Origin: Limosilactobacillus sp. WILCCON 0051
Lineage (GTDB): Bacteria > Bacillota > Bacilli > Lactobacillales > Lactobacillaceae
Length of the DNA: 64,000 nt
Reading direction: 5' to 3'
NCBI RefSeq assembly: GCF_039955095.1
Contig: NZ_CP154878.1
Coordinates: 1,798,001-1,862,000 of the forward strand
The number at the start of each line of letters is the position of its first letter. Position 1 is the stretch's first letter. The notes beneath the pieces were generated by a model, which made no database searches, was not told where the DNA came from, and saw nothing but the letters and a program-made list of their open reading frames with translations. Made by a program: the position numbers and the translations under genes. Positions 1 to 8,270 of the stretch are shown piece by piece.

Positions 1-22
1 TCGACTGACTACGCGGTGGTTT

Positions 23-1225
23 TTATTTTAGATACATTCGCCGCAGCACCTCTAAAATGCCGACGCTGCCAATCCCACTGGCAAACGGCAGCCAGGTATG
101 CTGACGAACGGCTTTTTGCGGCTGCTTTTTGGGCGTAGGCTTCGTTGATTCAACCAAGGCAGCCGTTTGATGCTGCTGATGGCGTTGACCCGTTCTTGGC
201 CGACTAAGCGATGAATTGGCTGCTTGGCTGACTGGACGATCAAAATGCGTCAGCTGATAGGCTTCAATCAGTTGATTCAGTTTTTGGTCATAGTTAGGAT
301 CCGTAGCATAGCGCCCCTTTAAAAAACTGGTTGCCGATCGATAGGTAGGTGCACTGCTGCGATGAGCCCCGGCATACATCGGCTGATCCAACACGGCAGC
401 ATAATCGCTTAACGAAGCTTTTTCATCGGTATAGCTCTTAAAGGTTCCGGCAACGATGGCTGGCTTACCACCGAGACATTCCTGTGTCATCATTGAAACA
501 CCATGACCATGCCAGGTTCCCTTGATGCCGAATAGATTATGATGAACTCGGCTTAACTCGCTGGTTCCCCAATTGCTTTCCAGAGCGGCCTGGGCAATCA
601 GAACCGAAGCATAAAGATCATGCTTTTGACCAACTTTTTGCGCGATTGGCCCCAGATGCGCGATAAACCGAGCCTGATCCCTGGTCGGACAAAGCGGCGC
701 GTAATGCTGATTTGTGCTTGGCACTTCACTGGCCGCTTGATCAGATGGCAGCTGAGCACTGTCTTGATCGGCTGCCTGTTGTTCATTGCCTGCTGATTCA
801 TTGTTATCGGCACTGTAGTCCGCAACTGTCTGATCATTCAAGACCGGTATGGCATTTTGCTGCGATTCCTGCACGCGCTTTAGCCAATCAGCGTGCTCCA
901 AGGCCAGCTGTCTGCCATCTTTAAAGCCTTGACAATAAGCCGTTTTAATTGGTTCTTGATCTGGCGGCAGCTGCGGCTTAGCGGCCATGGCATCTTGTAA
1001 TCCTTGCTGATAGGCAGTTTGACATTTTGTCAGCCAGTTGTTTTTAAAGTCATCCCCCATGCCGCCATCATTTGAAGAATCAATGACCGCCGGCAGCTGC
1101 ACCTTAAAATCAGTCCCATTCGACTCATTGTCTACTGTTGTCTGGGCTGCCAAAGCCGGTGCCATCAGCTGCAAAACCATCGTCATCGTTGCCAGACTAG
1201 TCAGCCAGATTTGTTTTTTGATCAT
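23..1225 (-). CDS. Secreted GH73 N-acetylglucosaminidase (peptidoglycan hydrolase)
   Basis: A 400-residue exported autolysin that would cleave glycan strands of peptidoglycan. Residues 1-26 form a signal peptide ending in ALA-AQ. Residues about 30-185 are low-complexity and Gln/Asp-rich. Residues about 186-330 match the glucosaminidase fold, with the catalytic Glu in AALESNWG followed by HNLFGIKG. The C-terminal ~25 residues (LPFASGIGSVGILEV then RRMYLK) look like a degenerate sorting signal: hydrophobic stretch plus basic tail but no LPXTG. The start is supported by an AAGGA ribosome site. Family assignment is secure; the natural role (separation or turnover) is inferred. Confidence 0.88.
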   Translation of the reverse strand: MIKKQIWLTSLATMTMVLQLMAPALAAQTTVDNESNGTDFKVQLPAVIDSSNDGGMGDDFKNNWLTKCQTAYQQGLQDAMAAKPQLPPDQEPIKTAYCQGFKDGRQLALEHADWLKRVQESQQNAIPVLNDQTVADYSADNNESAGNEQQAADQDSAQLPSDQAASEVPSTNQHYAPLCPTRDQARFIAHLGPIAQKVGQKHDLYASVLIAQAALESNWGTSELSRVHHNLFGIKGTWHGHGVSMMTQECLGGKPAIVAGTFKSYTDEKASLSDYAAVLDQPMYAGAHRSSAPTYRSATSFLKGRYATDPNYDQKLNQLIEAYQLTHFDRPVSQAANSSLSRPRTGQRHQQHQTAALVESTKPTPKKQPQKAVRQHTWLPFASGIGSVGILEVLRRMYLK

Positions 1226-1340
1226 AGTGAAATCATCCTTTCTTTTGCTCCTGATATTCCATATGTCAAAAAACGCTGATTGGCACTAAAAAACCTGCCC
1301 CAATTTCTTGAGCCAGGCTGAAACTAATTAGCAAAATAAA

Positions 1341-1392
1341 ACAACCGCACTGTCTTAGGCCCAGAAAAAGCTTGAGACAGCGCGGTTTTTAA
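1341..1392. terminator. Bidirectional intrinsic terminator
   Basis: A long imperfect stem of AACCGC-CTGTCT against AGACAG-GCGGTT is flanked by T-rich tracts on both strands. It lies just past the stop of the L,D-transpeptidase gene and would end leftward transcription from it. Confidence 0.75.
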
Positions 1393-1454
1393 ATTAGATT
1401 AACTCTTAAAGATCAATTTGTCCGTTATTTTAATTGGACATGGCATCATCAAGA

Positions 1455-2840
1455 TTAATAAACGATTACCGGTTCATATTGAGTTAATGAATCGTAAGCC
1501 GTTCCCGCGTCACTGGTATGCATATTGACACAGCCATTTGAGCCGTTGTTCAGATAAGCCGTGCTTGACCAGTCCGTTCGCCAGCTGGCATCATGGAATC
1601 CACAGCCGCTATCGGTAAACGGTGCCCAGTAGCTGACTGGCGAGGCATAGGCTGAACCGTTGTCGCTGGTACCGCGCAAAGTAGTGTTTCGCTGCTTATA
1701 CATAATGTACCAGACTCCCTTAGGCGTATCATCGCCACTGCTATGTTTACCAGTAACCACGCTGGCATCAAAAACGCATTTGCCGTCTTTATAGAACCAA
1801 ACGTGCTGATCAGAAATTGAGACTTCTGCATAGGTATTGCCGATACCATGGTTTGATGTCGTGCCGTAGCCAATGCCGCCAGTATTATAGCCAACACCAT
1901 AGACGTCGTTTTTGGCATTGACGCTGGTCTGGTGGTTGATCAAGGCTTTGGTTAAAGTAGCCGCGGCCTTGGTTTCACTAAGCCGCCAGCCGTATGAACC
2001 GCCAGTTGCCGTCTTGATCTGCTTGCCGCTGTGCGTGGTAAACGTAAAGCTTTTGTCCAGAGTCGACTGATTCTTGTTGACCTTTTTAACCAGCTTGTCT
2101 AGAGCCGTGGTATCAAATTGGTATTGATGATTCAGATACGTGGCTTTGGTAATGATGTCATTGGTCGTTAAAGTGTAGGTTTTGTTTTCGACTTGATACG
2201 TCAGCTTTTGATTAAGCAGCGCCTTTAACTTGACGGCTTCCTGCTTAACCGTTTTGCTGCTGGCTGCCAGCGGGTGTTGGTATTGCTTATGCAGCACGAT
2301 CTTAACGTTGGTTGCATTTTGGTCAAAGTCTTTTAAAAGCGCTTCGGTATCGTAACGATTGCCTTTTTGGGCTGGCTTGATCGTAACCTTGCCATTTGCC
2401 AAAACTGCTTTAGCATCAACCGGCGCCTTGCGACCAGCATTTTCTTTTTCGATATTGGCCTTTAAAGCTGCCCGCATCGCTGCAATGCGCGTCTTATCGA
2501 CATAACTTGGGACAACCTTGATGTTCTTGGCCTTGCTGGAAGGAAAGAACGTGACTTGTTTTTTGAGAGCCGTTTGGAATTTGCTCAGATCATTCTTAGT
2601 AAAGCCGGCACTGCTGGCTTGGCCTTTGTAGATCACCTTGCCATCCAGTTTTACCTCGTTGGTCAGCCTGGTCTTTGCTACCTTGTCATAGGCCTGCTGT
2701 GCGGTCAAGCCCCCAACGGCCACGCCATTAATGGTTGTATTCTTATTAAAATGAGTTCTTTGATGCCAGGTCATCACGCCAATCACGATGACCAGCAGCG
2801 TTGCGATAATGCCTAAAGACATTTTCGTGCGCGAGTTCAT
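1455..2840 (-). CDS. Membrane-anchored L,D-transpeptidase (YkuD domain)
   Basis: 461 residues, probably forming 3-3 peptidoglycan cross-links or attaching partners to the wall outside the membrane. A single TM anchor lies near residues 7-26 (SLGIIATLLVIVIGVMTW). Residues ~35-330 contain the repeated binding modules (PG_binding_4 type) seen before YkuD domains. The C-terminal YkuD domain ends with GSNGCVNMH, giving the catalytic Cys, preceded by HDASWR. The ATG at 2840 follows AAGGGAG; a longer in-frame extension to 2936 has no good ribosome site. The gene is apparently monocistronic. Confidence 0.88.
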   Translation of the reverse strand: MNSRTKMSLGIIATLLVIVIGVMTWHQRTHFNKNTTINGVAVGGLTAQQAYDKVAKTRLTNEVKLDGKVIYKGQASSAGFTKNDLSKFQTALKKQVTFFPSSKAKNIKVVPSYVDKTRIAAMRAALKANIEKENAGRKAPVDAKAVLANGKVTIKPAQKGNRYDTEALLKDFDQNATNVKIVLHKQYQHPLAASSKTVKQEAVKLKALLNQKLTYQVENKTYTLTTNDIITKATYLNHQYQFDTTALDKLVKKVNKNQSTLDKSFTFTTHSGKQIKTATGGSYGWRLSETKAAATLTKALINHQTSVNAKNDVYGVGYNTGGIGYGTTSNHGIGNTYAEVSISDQHVWFYKDGKCVFDASVVTGKHSSGDDTPKGVWYIMYKQRNTTLRGTSDNGSAYASPVSYWAPFTDSGCGFHDASWRTDWSSTAYLNNGSNGCVNMHTSDAGTAYDSLTQYEPVIVY

Positions 2841-3157
2841 ATTCCTCAACTCCCTTACCCTTAACCTTGTGCAACGCCAATTATATAACATTCCCAAATT
2901 GAAAGATATTATAATTTCAGCCAGCAAATCATTCATTGATAAACAGTGGCAACCCTAGTAGTCGAAAACGTCTGGATGCCATCAATCAGCAGTCGTCTGT
3001 TGATTTTTACAGTTGCCTAAATAGCGTTTTGATGCGATCGGATTCATTAATCCCATCAGCATTCACTACACAGTCACCGAAGATTATTTGATCATGGCCT
3101 TTAAGATATTTCGACTTTGTGAGAGAAATTAGGTTTTGCCTGACCGTGACTGCGAAA

Positions 3158-3342
3158 TTTACCTACTTTCCGCTGTTTTTTTGCCAAGAGTAGGTAATGT
3201 ATATTCGGCCGGCTCAACTTTACCTACTTTAAAGAGTTTTTTCTCGAATTGTAGGTAAACTTGTATATTTAGCAGCTGATTGGGCCAGACCGACTTTGTG
3301 AATTACCTACTATTATGGTGTTTTCAGCCAATAGTAGGTAAT
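3158..3342. repeat. Hairpin repeat array, left part (three units)
   Basis: Three inverted repeats with arms TTACCTACT and AGTAGGTAA occur at 3158-3198, 3219-3260 and 3302-3342, with loops of 15-25 bases and centres 60-80 bases apart. Two of them are followed by TGTATATT. The fourth unit is on the far side of the IS element at 4921-4962. The rest of 2841-3356 holds no convincing gene. Function unknown. Confidence 0.7.
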
Positions 3343-3392
3343 GTTAGGGTGTCCTATGAAGTGCAAGAGAAAATCCGGACAAACTTTTAAAA

Positions 3393-4289
3393 TTAAGCGG
3401 CCAACTGTTGATTGCGATATTCAACTGGACTCAGACCGTCTGTTTTTAAAGAGATACGAATATTGTTGAAGAACATAATATAGCCGTTTACCAGGCGCTT
3501 GAATTCCTCGATGTCACGAACAAGGGGACGGCCATTGAGCAGTTCAGTCTTTAGAAGATGGAAGAAGCTTTCTACTGGCGCGTTATCGAGGCAGTTAGCC
3601 TTCCGCGACATGCTTTGGGTAAAGTGATGATCGGCTAGTTTTTGGGTATAGTAAGGCAGCTGGTAATGCCACCCTTGGTCAGAATGAATGATCGGCCGGG
3701 CATTATCAGGCAGGTTTTGCAATAATTCATCAAGCGTATCAGTGATTAGTTTACGATTTGGATGGTCGCTGATCTGACAGGCCAGTACTTCTTTGGTGCC
3801 CTCATCAACCATTACTGAAATATAAACTTTTTGTTGATTAGCCAGTTGGGTCTGCGTGATATCGGTGTGAATGACTTTATAAGGCTGGGTTTCATCAAAC
3901 TTTTGCTTAAGCAGGTTCTTGGCGGTTTTTCCAACGGTTCCGCGATATGAGGAATACTTGCCGTTGCGATTCTGATTATAGATTGCGACTTGAACCTTCA
4001 ACTGAGCCATTAGTTTACGGATGGTTTCGCCAGCTAAATGAGCGTTACGCTGATCCAGTTTCTTCTGAATGCGCCGATAGCCAGCGGTATAGCGATCGCG
4101 GACAACGTAGCTTTGGGCGATTTCCATTATTAGTTTTTTGACGTTGACGTATTTATCATATGGATTTTTCATACGTTCGCATTCATCGTAATAAGATGAG
4201 CGCTTCAGATCGATTCGTGCTAACAGATCGCCAATCTTATAACGCCGCTCTTTGGGAAGTGTTTTTTGATATGCTCTGATCTCGGTCAC
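3393..4289 (-). CDS. IS3-family transposase OrfB (DDE integrase domain)
   Basis: 298 residues with an HTH_21-type N-terminus (residues ~50-110) and an rve integrase core: first Asp in VIHTDITQ, second in IIHSDQGWHY, Glu in NAPVESFFHLLK. It starts at GTG 4289, sharing one base with the TAG stop of OrfA. No standard A6G slippery heptamer is visible at the junction, so coupling by restart is as likely as a frameshift. All DDE residues are present, so the enzyme may be active. Confidence 0.92.
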   Translation of the reverse strand: MTEIRAYQKTLPKERRYKIGDLLARIDLKRSSYYDECERMKNPYDKYVNVKKLIMEIAQSYVVRDRYTAGYRRIQKKLDQRNAHLAGETIRKLMAQLKVQVAIYNQNRNGKYSSYRGTVGKTAKNLLKQKFDETQPYKVIHTDITQTQLANQQKVYISVMVDEGTKEVLACQISDHPNRKLITDTLDELLQNLPDNARPIIHSDQGWHYQLPYYTQKLADHHFTQSMSRKANCLDNAPVESFFHLLKTELLNGRPLVRDIEEFKRLVNGYIMFFNNIRISLKTDGLSPVEYRNQQLAA

Positions 4290-4846
4290 TATTTTCGTTT
4301 TGGCTTTGACGCTGAGGCCTTGACCAGAGCTTGGACTTTTTTTGCGATGTCACGATCCATTCTGGCGTAGTAGAGCTCCTTCTTGGTTTTATCAAGTTCG
4401 GCTCTTAAGCGGGCGATTTCAGCCGCCATTTCATGCTTATTACGATCTTCCTTCGTCAGTTGTTGTGTTTCTTTTTGCTTATGCTCCATGGTTTTCGCTG
4501 CCTTCTCTTTCTGAGATGCCAAGGCTTCGTTGCCGTATCTTTGAGCCGTGTTTTTCCAGGAGCTGACCTGAGTAGGACGTACATCAAATCTTGCGGCAAC
4601 TTGTTCCAAGGTTTCCTCATGAGTTTGATAGTAGTCTACCACATCTTCTTTGAACTTCTGACTGAATTTTCGTTTGTTGGGTTGGGTAATGATCTTTCCT
4701 CGAAGCCGATAGTTGCGGATCCACTCGCCAACCCGACGAGGATCAATGTCATATTGCCTGCTTAATTCGCTAATACTGATATCATTTTTGCGTTCAAGGT
4801 ATTCATGAACGATTTTGCTTTTTAACTCTGGACTGTATATATTCAT
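4289..4846 (-). CDS. IS3-family transposase OrfA (helix-turn-helix)
   Basis: 185 residues with two N-terminal HTH units (about 7-52 and 62-110) that bind the IS ends, then a Lys/Glu/Ala-rich leucine-zipper-like coiled coil at ~115-170. It begins 55 bases inside the right inverted repeat and ends at the OrfB start. Confidence 0.9.
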   Translation of the reverse strand: MNIYSPELKSKIVHEYLERKNDISISELSRQYDIDPRRVGEWIRNYRLRGKIITQPNKRKFSQKFKEDVVDYYQTHEETLEQVAARFDVRPTQVSSWKNTAQRYGNEALASQKEKAAKTMEHKQKETQQLTKEDRNKHEMAAEIARLRAELDKTKKELYYARMDRDIAKKVQALVKASASKPKRK

Positions 4847-4920
4847 AAAATATCACCTGCAATTACTAAACTCTTTGTCCGGTAATTGTAGTCCACTTCA
4901 CTAACTCAATATACACTGAT

Positions 4921-4962
4921 TTTTACCTACTTATACATCGATTTTTAGAAAAAGTAGGTAAT
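4921..4962. repeat. Hairpin repeat array, fourth unit
   Basis: TTTTACCTACTT pairs with AAAGTAGGTAA across a 21-base loop. It continues the spacing of the three units at 3158-3342 once the IS is removed. The 250 bases that follow, up to the terminator at 5216, show no feature I can support. Confidence 0.65.
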
Positions 4963-5215
4963 GGTCTTTTTTCGGCAGCCAATATGCAAGATTTTTTGCA
5001 TATACGTACTGCTATTGCTGACATAACTGGCGGCCCGCAGCTTGAGCAACGCACTCTTAACTGCAAACGCTAAACAGCATTGATATTTCATTAAACACCA
5101 GCGGCTATAGTCAATGGCTTGTGAGCAAACACCCTGGCACTTGTTCACTAAGAAAGCCGCAGTTACTGAGAACCTTATCGCAGCCTGGAATAGTTCAGTT
5201 TAATCATATAAATAA

Positions 5216-5250
5216 AAAAGGACCTGGCAGATCAGCTGCCAGATCCTAGA
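5216..5250 (-). terminator. Intrinsic terminator after the uspA-like gene
   Basis: On the minus strand GGATCTGGCAG and CTGCCAGGTCC pair around CTGAT and are followed by a run of six T. It lies 35 bases past the universal stress protein stop codon. Confidence 0.85.
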
Positions 5251-5284
5251 TATTTTGAAAGATCAGCTTTCAAATGGTCAGCTA

Positions 5285-5785
5285 TTAGATTTCTGGATAG
5301 CTTTCCATTTTAACGTTGAGTTTCTTATTGTTTTCATCGGTCTTAATAACCATGACGTCACAGTCGGCTTGACGAATTACGTAAGCAGCCGTAGAACCAA
5401 CGATCATCCGACCAATCATGTTCAGACCCGTGGCCCCAACCAAGATCAAGTCAACATCATGTTCTTTTGCATATCCTTCCGTCAGTTCCATCTTGGCGTT
5501 GCCGATCTTGACATCAGTTACGACATCGCTGACCCCGGCAGCTTCGGCCTTCTTCTTCATCTCGGCCAGTTCCTTGGTCATTTCATCCGTAGCTTTCTTG
5601 TAGATGTCACGATCAACGAATCCATAGCCAACCGTGCTCGTGTTTGGATAGCGTTCACCGTTGACGATGCTCAACAGATGCAGCTTGGCGTTATTGCGCT
5701 TAGCAATGTCGATAGCTTTTTGAACCGCCATCTTGGATTGTTCGGAGCCATCAACACCAACTAACAAGTTCTTGTATTCACTCAT
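5285..5785 (-). CDS. Universal stress protein, UspA family
   Basis: 166 residues of a single Usp domain: N-terminal strand NLLVGVDGSEQSKMAV, and the ATP-binding signature GATGLNMIGRMIVGSTAAYVIR near 115-140 (G-2X-G-9X-G-S/T type). Cytoplasmic nucleotide-binding stress protein; its partner is unknown. The start is the ATG at 5785, five bases after GGAGGTGG. An upstream in-frame GTG overlaps that ribosome site and is unlikely. Confidence 0.92.
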   Translation of the reverse strand: MSEYKNLLVGVDGSEQSKMAVQKAIDIAKRNNAKLHLLSIVNGERYPNTSTVGYGFVDRDIYKKATDEMTKELAEMKKKAEAAGVSDVVTDVKIGNAKMELTEGYAKEHDVDLILVGATGLNMIGRMIVGSTAAYVIRQADCDVMVIKTDENNKKLNVKMESYPEI

Positions 5786-5885
5786 TATTGCCACCTCCAG
5801 AAAACAACCTTATTAAGAAAATCTACATTGGTTTTCCTTGTTATTATTTTACCACGAAAACGGTTTCTTGAACAATATGTTTTCT

Positions 5886-7286
5886 TTATTCAACTACTAA
5901 GTCGTGGATTGCCTGCATATAGATGGCCATTGACTTGATCAGATCATCAACCGGCTGAAATTCATTTGGCTGATGCATCGTGTTTGGCGTATCTGGCATC
6001 AAAGCACCAAATGCTACCCCACGACTCATCAAGCGACCGTAAGTACCACCGCCAACGACTTCAGCTTGGGCAGTCTGATCGCCAGTCTGGTCAACGTAGG
6101 CCTTGAGGAGCGTGGTAACGATTGGATCATCGGCGTCAACATAGTGCGGCACCTCGCCTTGAGTGCGTGAAATGGCAAAATTGTGATCAGCTGCGACCGG
6201 TTTGATGCGGTTTAAGATCTCGTCAGCCGTGATTCCCTCTGGATAGCGGAAGTTCATATCAATGTGTCCGCCAGCCTGCTGATCAAACTTCAAGATACCG
6301 GCATTCATCGTCATCTCGCCCATTTTATCCGTGGCAAAGGCGGCATTGAAATGATTGACGCGCGTATCCAGATGCAGATAGCTGGCCAAAAAGTCGATAA
6401 AGTCGCCAGCATGCCCCCGAATATCAAGCTGCTTTAAAAACGTTGCCAGATAGGTTCCGGCATTGATGCCTTTTTCAGGTTCCATTCCATGAGCAGCCTT
6501 GCCAACCACGGTTAATTTAATTCCGTCAGCATCGCTTTCAATGCTTCCGGTAATCGGATTCTCATCCAAGAAATCGGTAAACGCAGTCGCCACGGCTTCA
6601 TTATCCACGGCTTCAATCGTGGCTTCAGCATCGCGCGGCACCATGTTAAAGCGCAGGCCAGAATCAAAGTACTTTAAGACTACCTCGCCTTCATTGCCGC
6701 CATCAATATCCAAGAGCAGTGAAACCTGCCCTTTTTCACCATTGATCAGCGGAAATTCGGCGTCCGGCGAGAAGCCATAGGTCGGCGCCGGCTCCACTTC
6801 AAAGTAGCGCTTCATTCCTGTCCAGTCGTTTTCTTCATCAGTACCAACGATAAAACGAACCTTCTGCTTAAAGACGGCACCATGATCTTTCAAATACTTT
6901 AAGGCGTAATAGGCAGCCATTCCTGGGCCCTTGTCATCAGAAACGCCGCGTCCATACAGGTTGCCATCCTTGATTACTGGGTTAAATGGATCAGTCTCCC
7001 AGCCTTTTCCTGCCGGCATGACATCCAGGTGAGCCAGAATTGCCAAGGTCTCTTCGCCTTCACCCCATTCGGCAAAGCCAGCTACGTTATCGATGTTTTT
7101 AACGCGGAAGCCATCCTGCTCAGCCATTTCCAAGAAAGCTTTCAATGCCTGGGCTGGGGCTGGGCCAAGCGGATATTCCGGCGTGGCTTCGTCATCATTG
7201 CGCACGCTGGGAATCTTGATCAGCGTGGTTAAATCGTTGAGATATTCTTCTTTTTGAGATTGTGCGGCTTTTAACCAATCAGTCAT
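5886..7286 (-). CDS. pepV: Dipeptidase PepV (M20 metallopeptidase)
   Basis: 466 residues; a cytoplasmic di-zinc aminopeptidase-type enzyme that splits dipeptides imported by the cell. Zinc ligand and catalytic signatures are visible: LAHLDVMPAG, GRGVSDDKGPG, GTDEENDW, and SPDAEFPLINGEKG. The ATG at 7286 follows TTGGAGG by eight bases; a 24-base upstream extension is rejected. The gene lies 41 bases from the prophage attL repeat, so its own promoter region was cut by the phage integration. Confidence 0.95.
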   Translation of the reverse strand: MTDWLKAAQSQKEEYLNDLTTLIKIPSVRNDDEATPEYPLGPAPAQALKAFLEMAEQDGFRVKNIDNVAGFAEWGEGEETLAILAHLDVMPAGKGWETDPFNPVIKDGNLYGRGVSDDKGPGMAAYYALKYLKDHGAVFKQKVRFIVGTDEENDWTGMKRYFEVEPAPTYGFSPDAEFPLINGEKGQVSLLLDIDGGNEGEVVLKYFDSGLRFNMVPRDAEATIEAVDNEAVATAFTDFLDENPITGSIESDADGIKLTVVGKAAHGMEPEKGINAGTYLATFLKQLDIRGHAGDFIDFLASYLHLDTRVNHFNAAFATDKMGEMTMNAGILKFDQQAGGHIDMNFRYPEGITADEILNRIKPVAADHNFAISRTQGEVPHYVDADDPIVTTLLKAYVDQTGDQTAQAEVVGGGTYGRLMSRGVAFGALMPDTPNTMHQPNEFQPVDDLIKSMAIYMQAIHDLVVE

Positions 7287-7326
7287 AAAAAAACCTCCAA
7301 TGTTAGTCAAATTCCTAGATTTAATG

Positions 7327-7342
7327 ATAACATTATTTGGGA
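7327..7342. other. Prophage attachment site attL (16-bp core)
   Basis: One of two identical copies of ATAACATTATTTGGGA bounding the prophage. Host sequence lies to the left (pepV start 41 bases away), phage sequence to the right. Joining 7326 to 48192 would restore a ~115-bp divergent intergenic region between pepV and the NAD(P)HX dehydratase gene. Confidence 0.9.
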
Positions 7343-7452
7343 ACGTCTTTATGAATAATTAGTGATATCTATAATTTTAAGTCATTGATTTAACGCTAAA
7401 TAGAAAACTATAAAATCCTATAAAGTACAACGCTGATGTACTTTTGTTGCAC

Positions 7453-7487
7453 TAAAAAACGGCCGTCATAATGACGACCGCTTTTAT
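7453..7487. terminator. Bidirectional terminator at the left prophage end
   Basis: CGGCCGTCAT and ATGACGACCG form a hairpin with A-rich and T-rich flanks on either side. It ends the leftmost phage transcript before pepV. The rest of 7343-7452 is AT-rich and shows no gene. Confidence 0.8.
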
Positions 7488-7700
7488 TTATAGCTTAGTA
7501 ACTTCATCAGGATTGTCCCAGTCGCAGGCATCGCTTGCATCAATATCTGACTCGTCCCAGTCCTTAGGGTACCAAGTAACCATGTATTCGTTGCCCTGCT
7601 CGTCATGAGCCTGAGCTTCGAAATATGGCTCTTCGTGAGAGCCACTAATGTAGGCGTCCTGGTCTAAGGTTAACTTAAGCCCGTTGTATGTCAGTTCCAT
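7488..7700 (-). CDS. Small acidic phage protein, function unknown
   Basis: 70 residues, strongly acidic, with no TM segment, Cys pair or motif I recognise. An excellent ribosome site (AGGAGG) precedes the ATG. It is the last prophage gene before attL, 15 bases after the 7716-8207 gene and probably co-transcribed with it from the promoter at 8234-8262, so it may be made in the lysogen. Confidence 0.7.
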   Translation of the reverse strand: MELTYNGLKLTLDQDAYISGSHEEPYFEAQAHDEQGNEYMVTWYPKDWDESDIDASDACDWDNPDEVTKL

Positions 7701-7715
7701 TTTAATTACCTCCTA

Positions 7716-8207
7716 TTATTTCACATCAAAGTCAGTAGTTACCGGCTTGTCGCTGATTGCAAACAGTGCTTCGGTGATGCAGTGTTTGACGAGTTCCTTA
7801 GCCTCTTCTTCAGTGCAGTTGATATCAGCCAGATCAATCCAGCCGGTTACATGGCCTAAATCCCAAAAACGGATTCGACCGTTTTTAACGTCTACGCTGT
7901 CCTTCTTAATTTCTACCCTGCCGTCGTAGTAGACGGTAGTAATATGACGGTCGATTTCCTTTTCGACCAATCTCTTTACTGTTTGATTCATTTTAGCTAC
8001 CTCCAATTTTTTGCTAATCTCATACTGCAGTTCCTTTAAGTCCTCCACGTAGTCAGCATGGTTGGCGTTGATATGCTCTTCGGCCTTGCTACCCGGTTTC
8101 GGGTTAACAAAGCTAAAGGCCGTCCGCCTTAACTTCGCATAGCCGGTTCGGTGTGGGTTTTCCTTTTCCCACTTTCGGCTGGCTTGTGTTTGGCTTTTGC
8201 TTACCAT
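7716..8207 (-). CDS. Accessory prophage protein, unknown; possible two-product gene
   Basis: 163 residues with no family I recognise. The N-terminal ~72 residues are basic and helical (SRKWEKENPHRTGYAKLRR), ending in a predicted coiled-coil-like helix. The C-terminal ~91 residues are mixed alpha/beta with several Asp/Lys. An in-frame ATG at 7991 is preceded by AATTGGAGGTAGCTAAA, a strong internal ribosome site, so the C-terminal part (7716-7991) may also be made alone, or two genes became fused. Own promoter at 8234-8262. Confidence 0.7.
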   Translation of the reverse strand: MVSKSQTQASRKWEKENPHRTGYAKLRRTAFSFVNPKPGSKAEEHINANHADYVEDLKELQYEISKKLEVAKMNQTVKRLVEKEIDRHITTVYYDGRVEIKKDSVDVKNGRIRFWDLGHVTGWIDLADINCTEEEAKELVKHCITEALFAISDKPVTTDFDVK

Positions 8208-8233
8208 TCCATCGCTCCCCTTTCTATGCTTCT

Positions 8234-8262
8234 ATTATAACGCCCCGTTAGATATAAATCAA
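8234..8262 (-). promoter_or_regulatory. Sigma-A promoter with palindromic operator (copy 1)
   Basis: TTGATT, a 17-base spacer and TATAAT on the minus strand. The spacer contains the perfect palindrome TAACG-GGG-CGTTA (8238-8250), which overlaps the -10 box. The same operator sits in the promoter at 8702-8730. It drives the 7716-8207 gene and probably the gene after it. Confidence 0.85.
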
Positions 8263-8270
8263 GGACTTTT

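Larger units (their letters stand above)
3357..4900 (-). mobile_element. IS3-family (IS150-like) insertion sequence
   Basis: The ends are imperfect inverted repeats starting TGAAGTG and sharing CCGGACAAA (3357-3384 and about 4872-4900). A 3-bp target duplication CTA flanks them at 3354-3356 and 4901-4903. The 1544-bp length and two overlapping ORFs fit the IS3 family. It is inserted between units of a hairpin repeat array, and removing one CTA rejoins the array neatly. Confidence 0.88.

Noticed and set aside
3007-3162. Open minus-strand frame of 51 codons reading NLISLTKSKYLKGHDQ and ending LFRQL
   Set aside because: Looks protein-like but has no start codon and begins inside a hairpin repeat. 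It may be the tail of a lost gene; I cannot support it as a gene.
3158-3342. CRISPR-like spacing of the TTACCTACT repeats
   Set aside because: Each unit is itself a long-loop inverted repeat, the loops differ, and no cas genes or direct repeats of usual length are present.
4280-4300. Programmed frameshift joining OrfA and OrfB of the first IS
   Set aside because: The end of OrfA reads CCA AAA CGA AAA TAG, which gives no X XXY YYZ heptamer in frame; TAG-GTG overlap restart is simpler.
4945-5148. 67-codon minus-strand ORF between the IS and uspA
   Set aside because: No ribosome site, odd composition, overlaps the fourth hairpin repeat. Probably chance.
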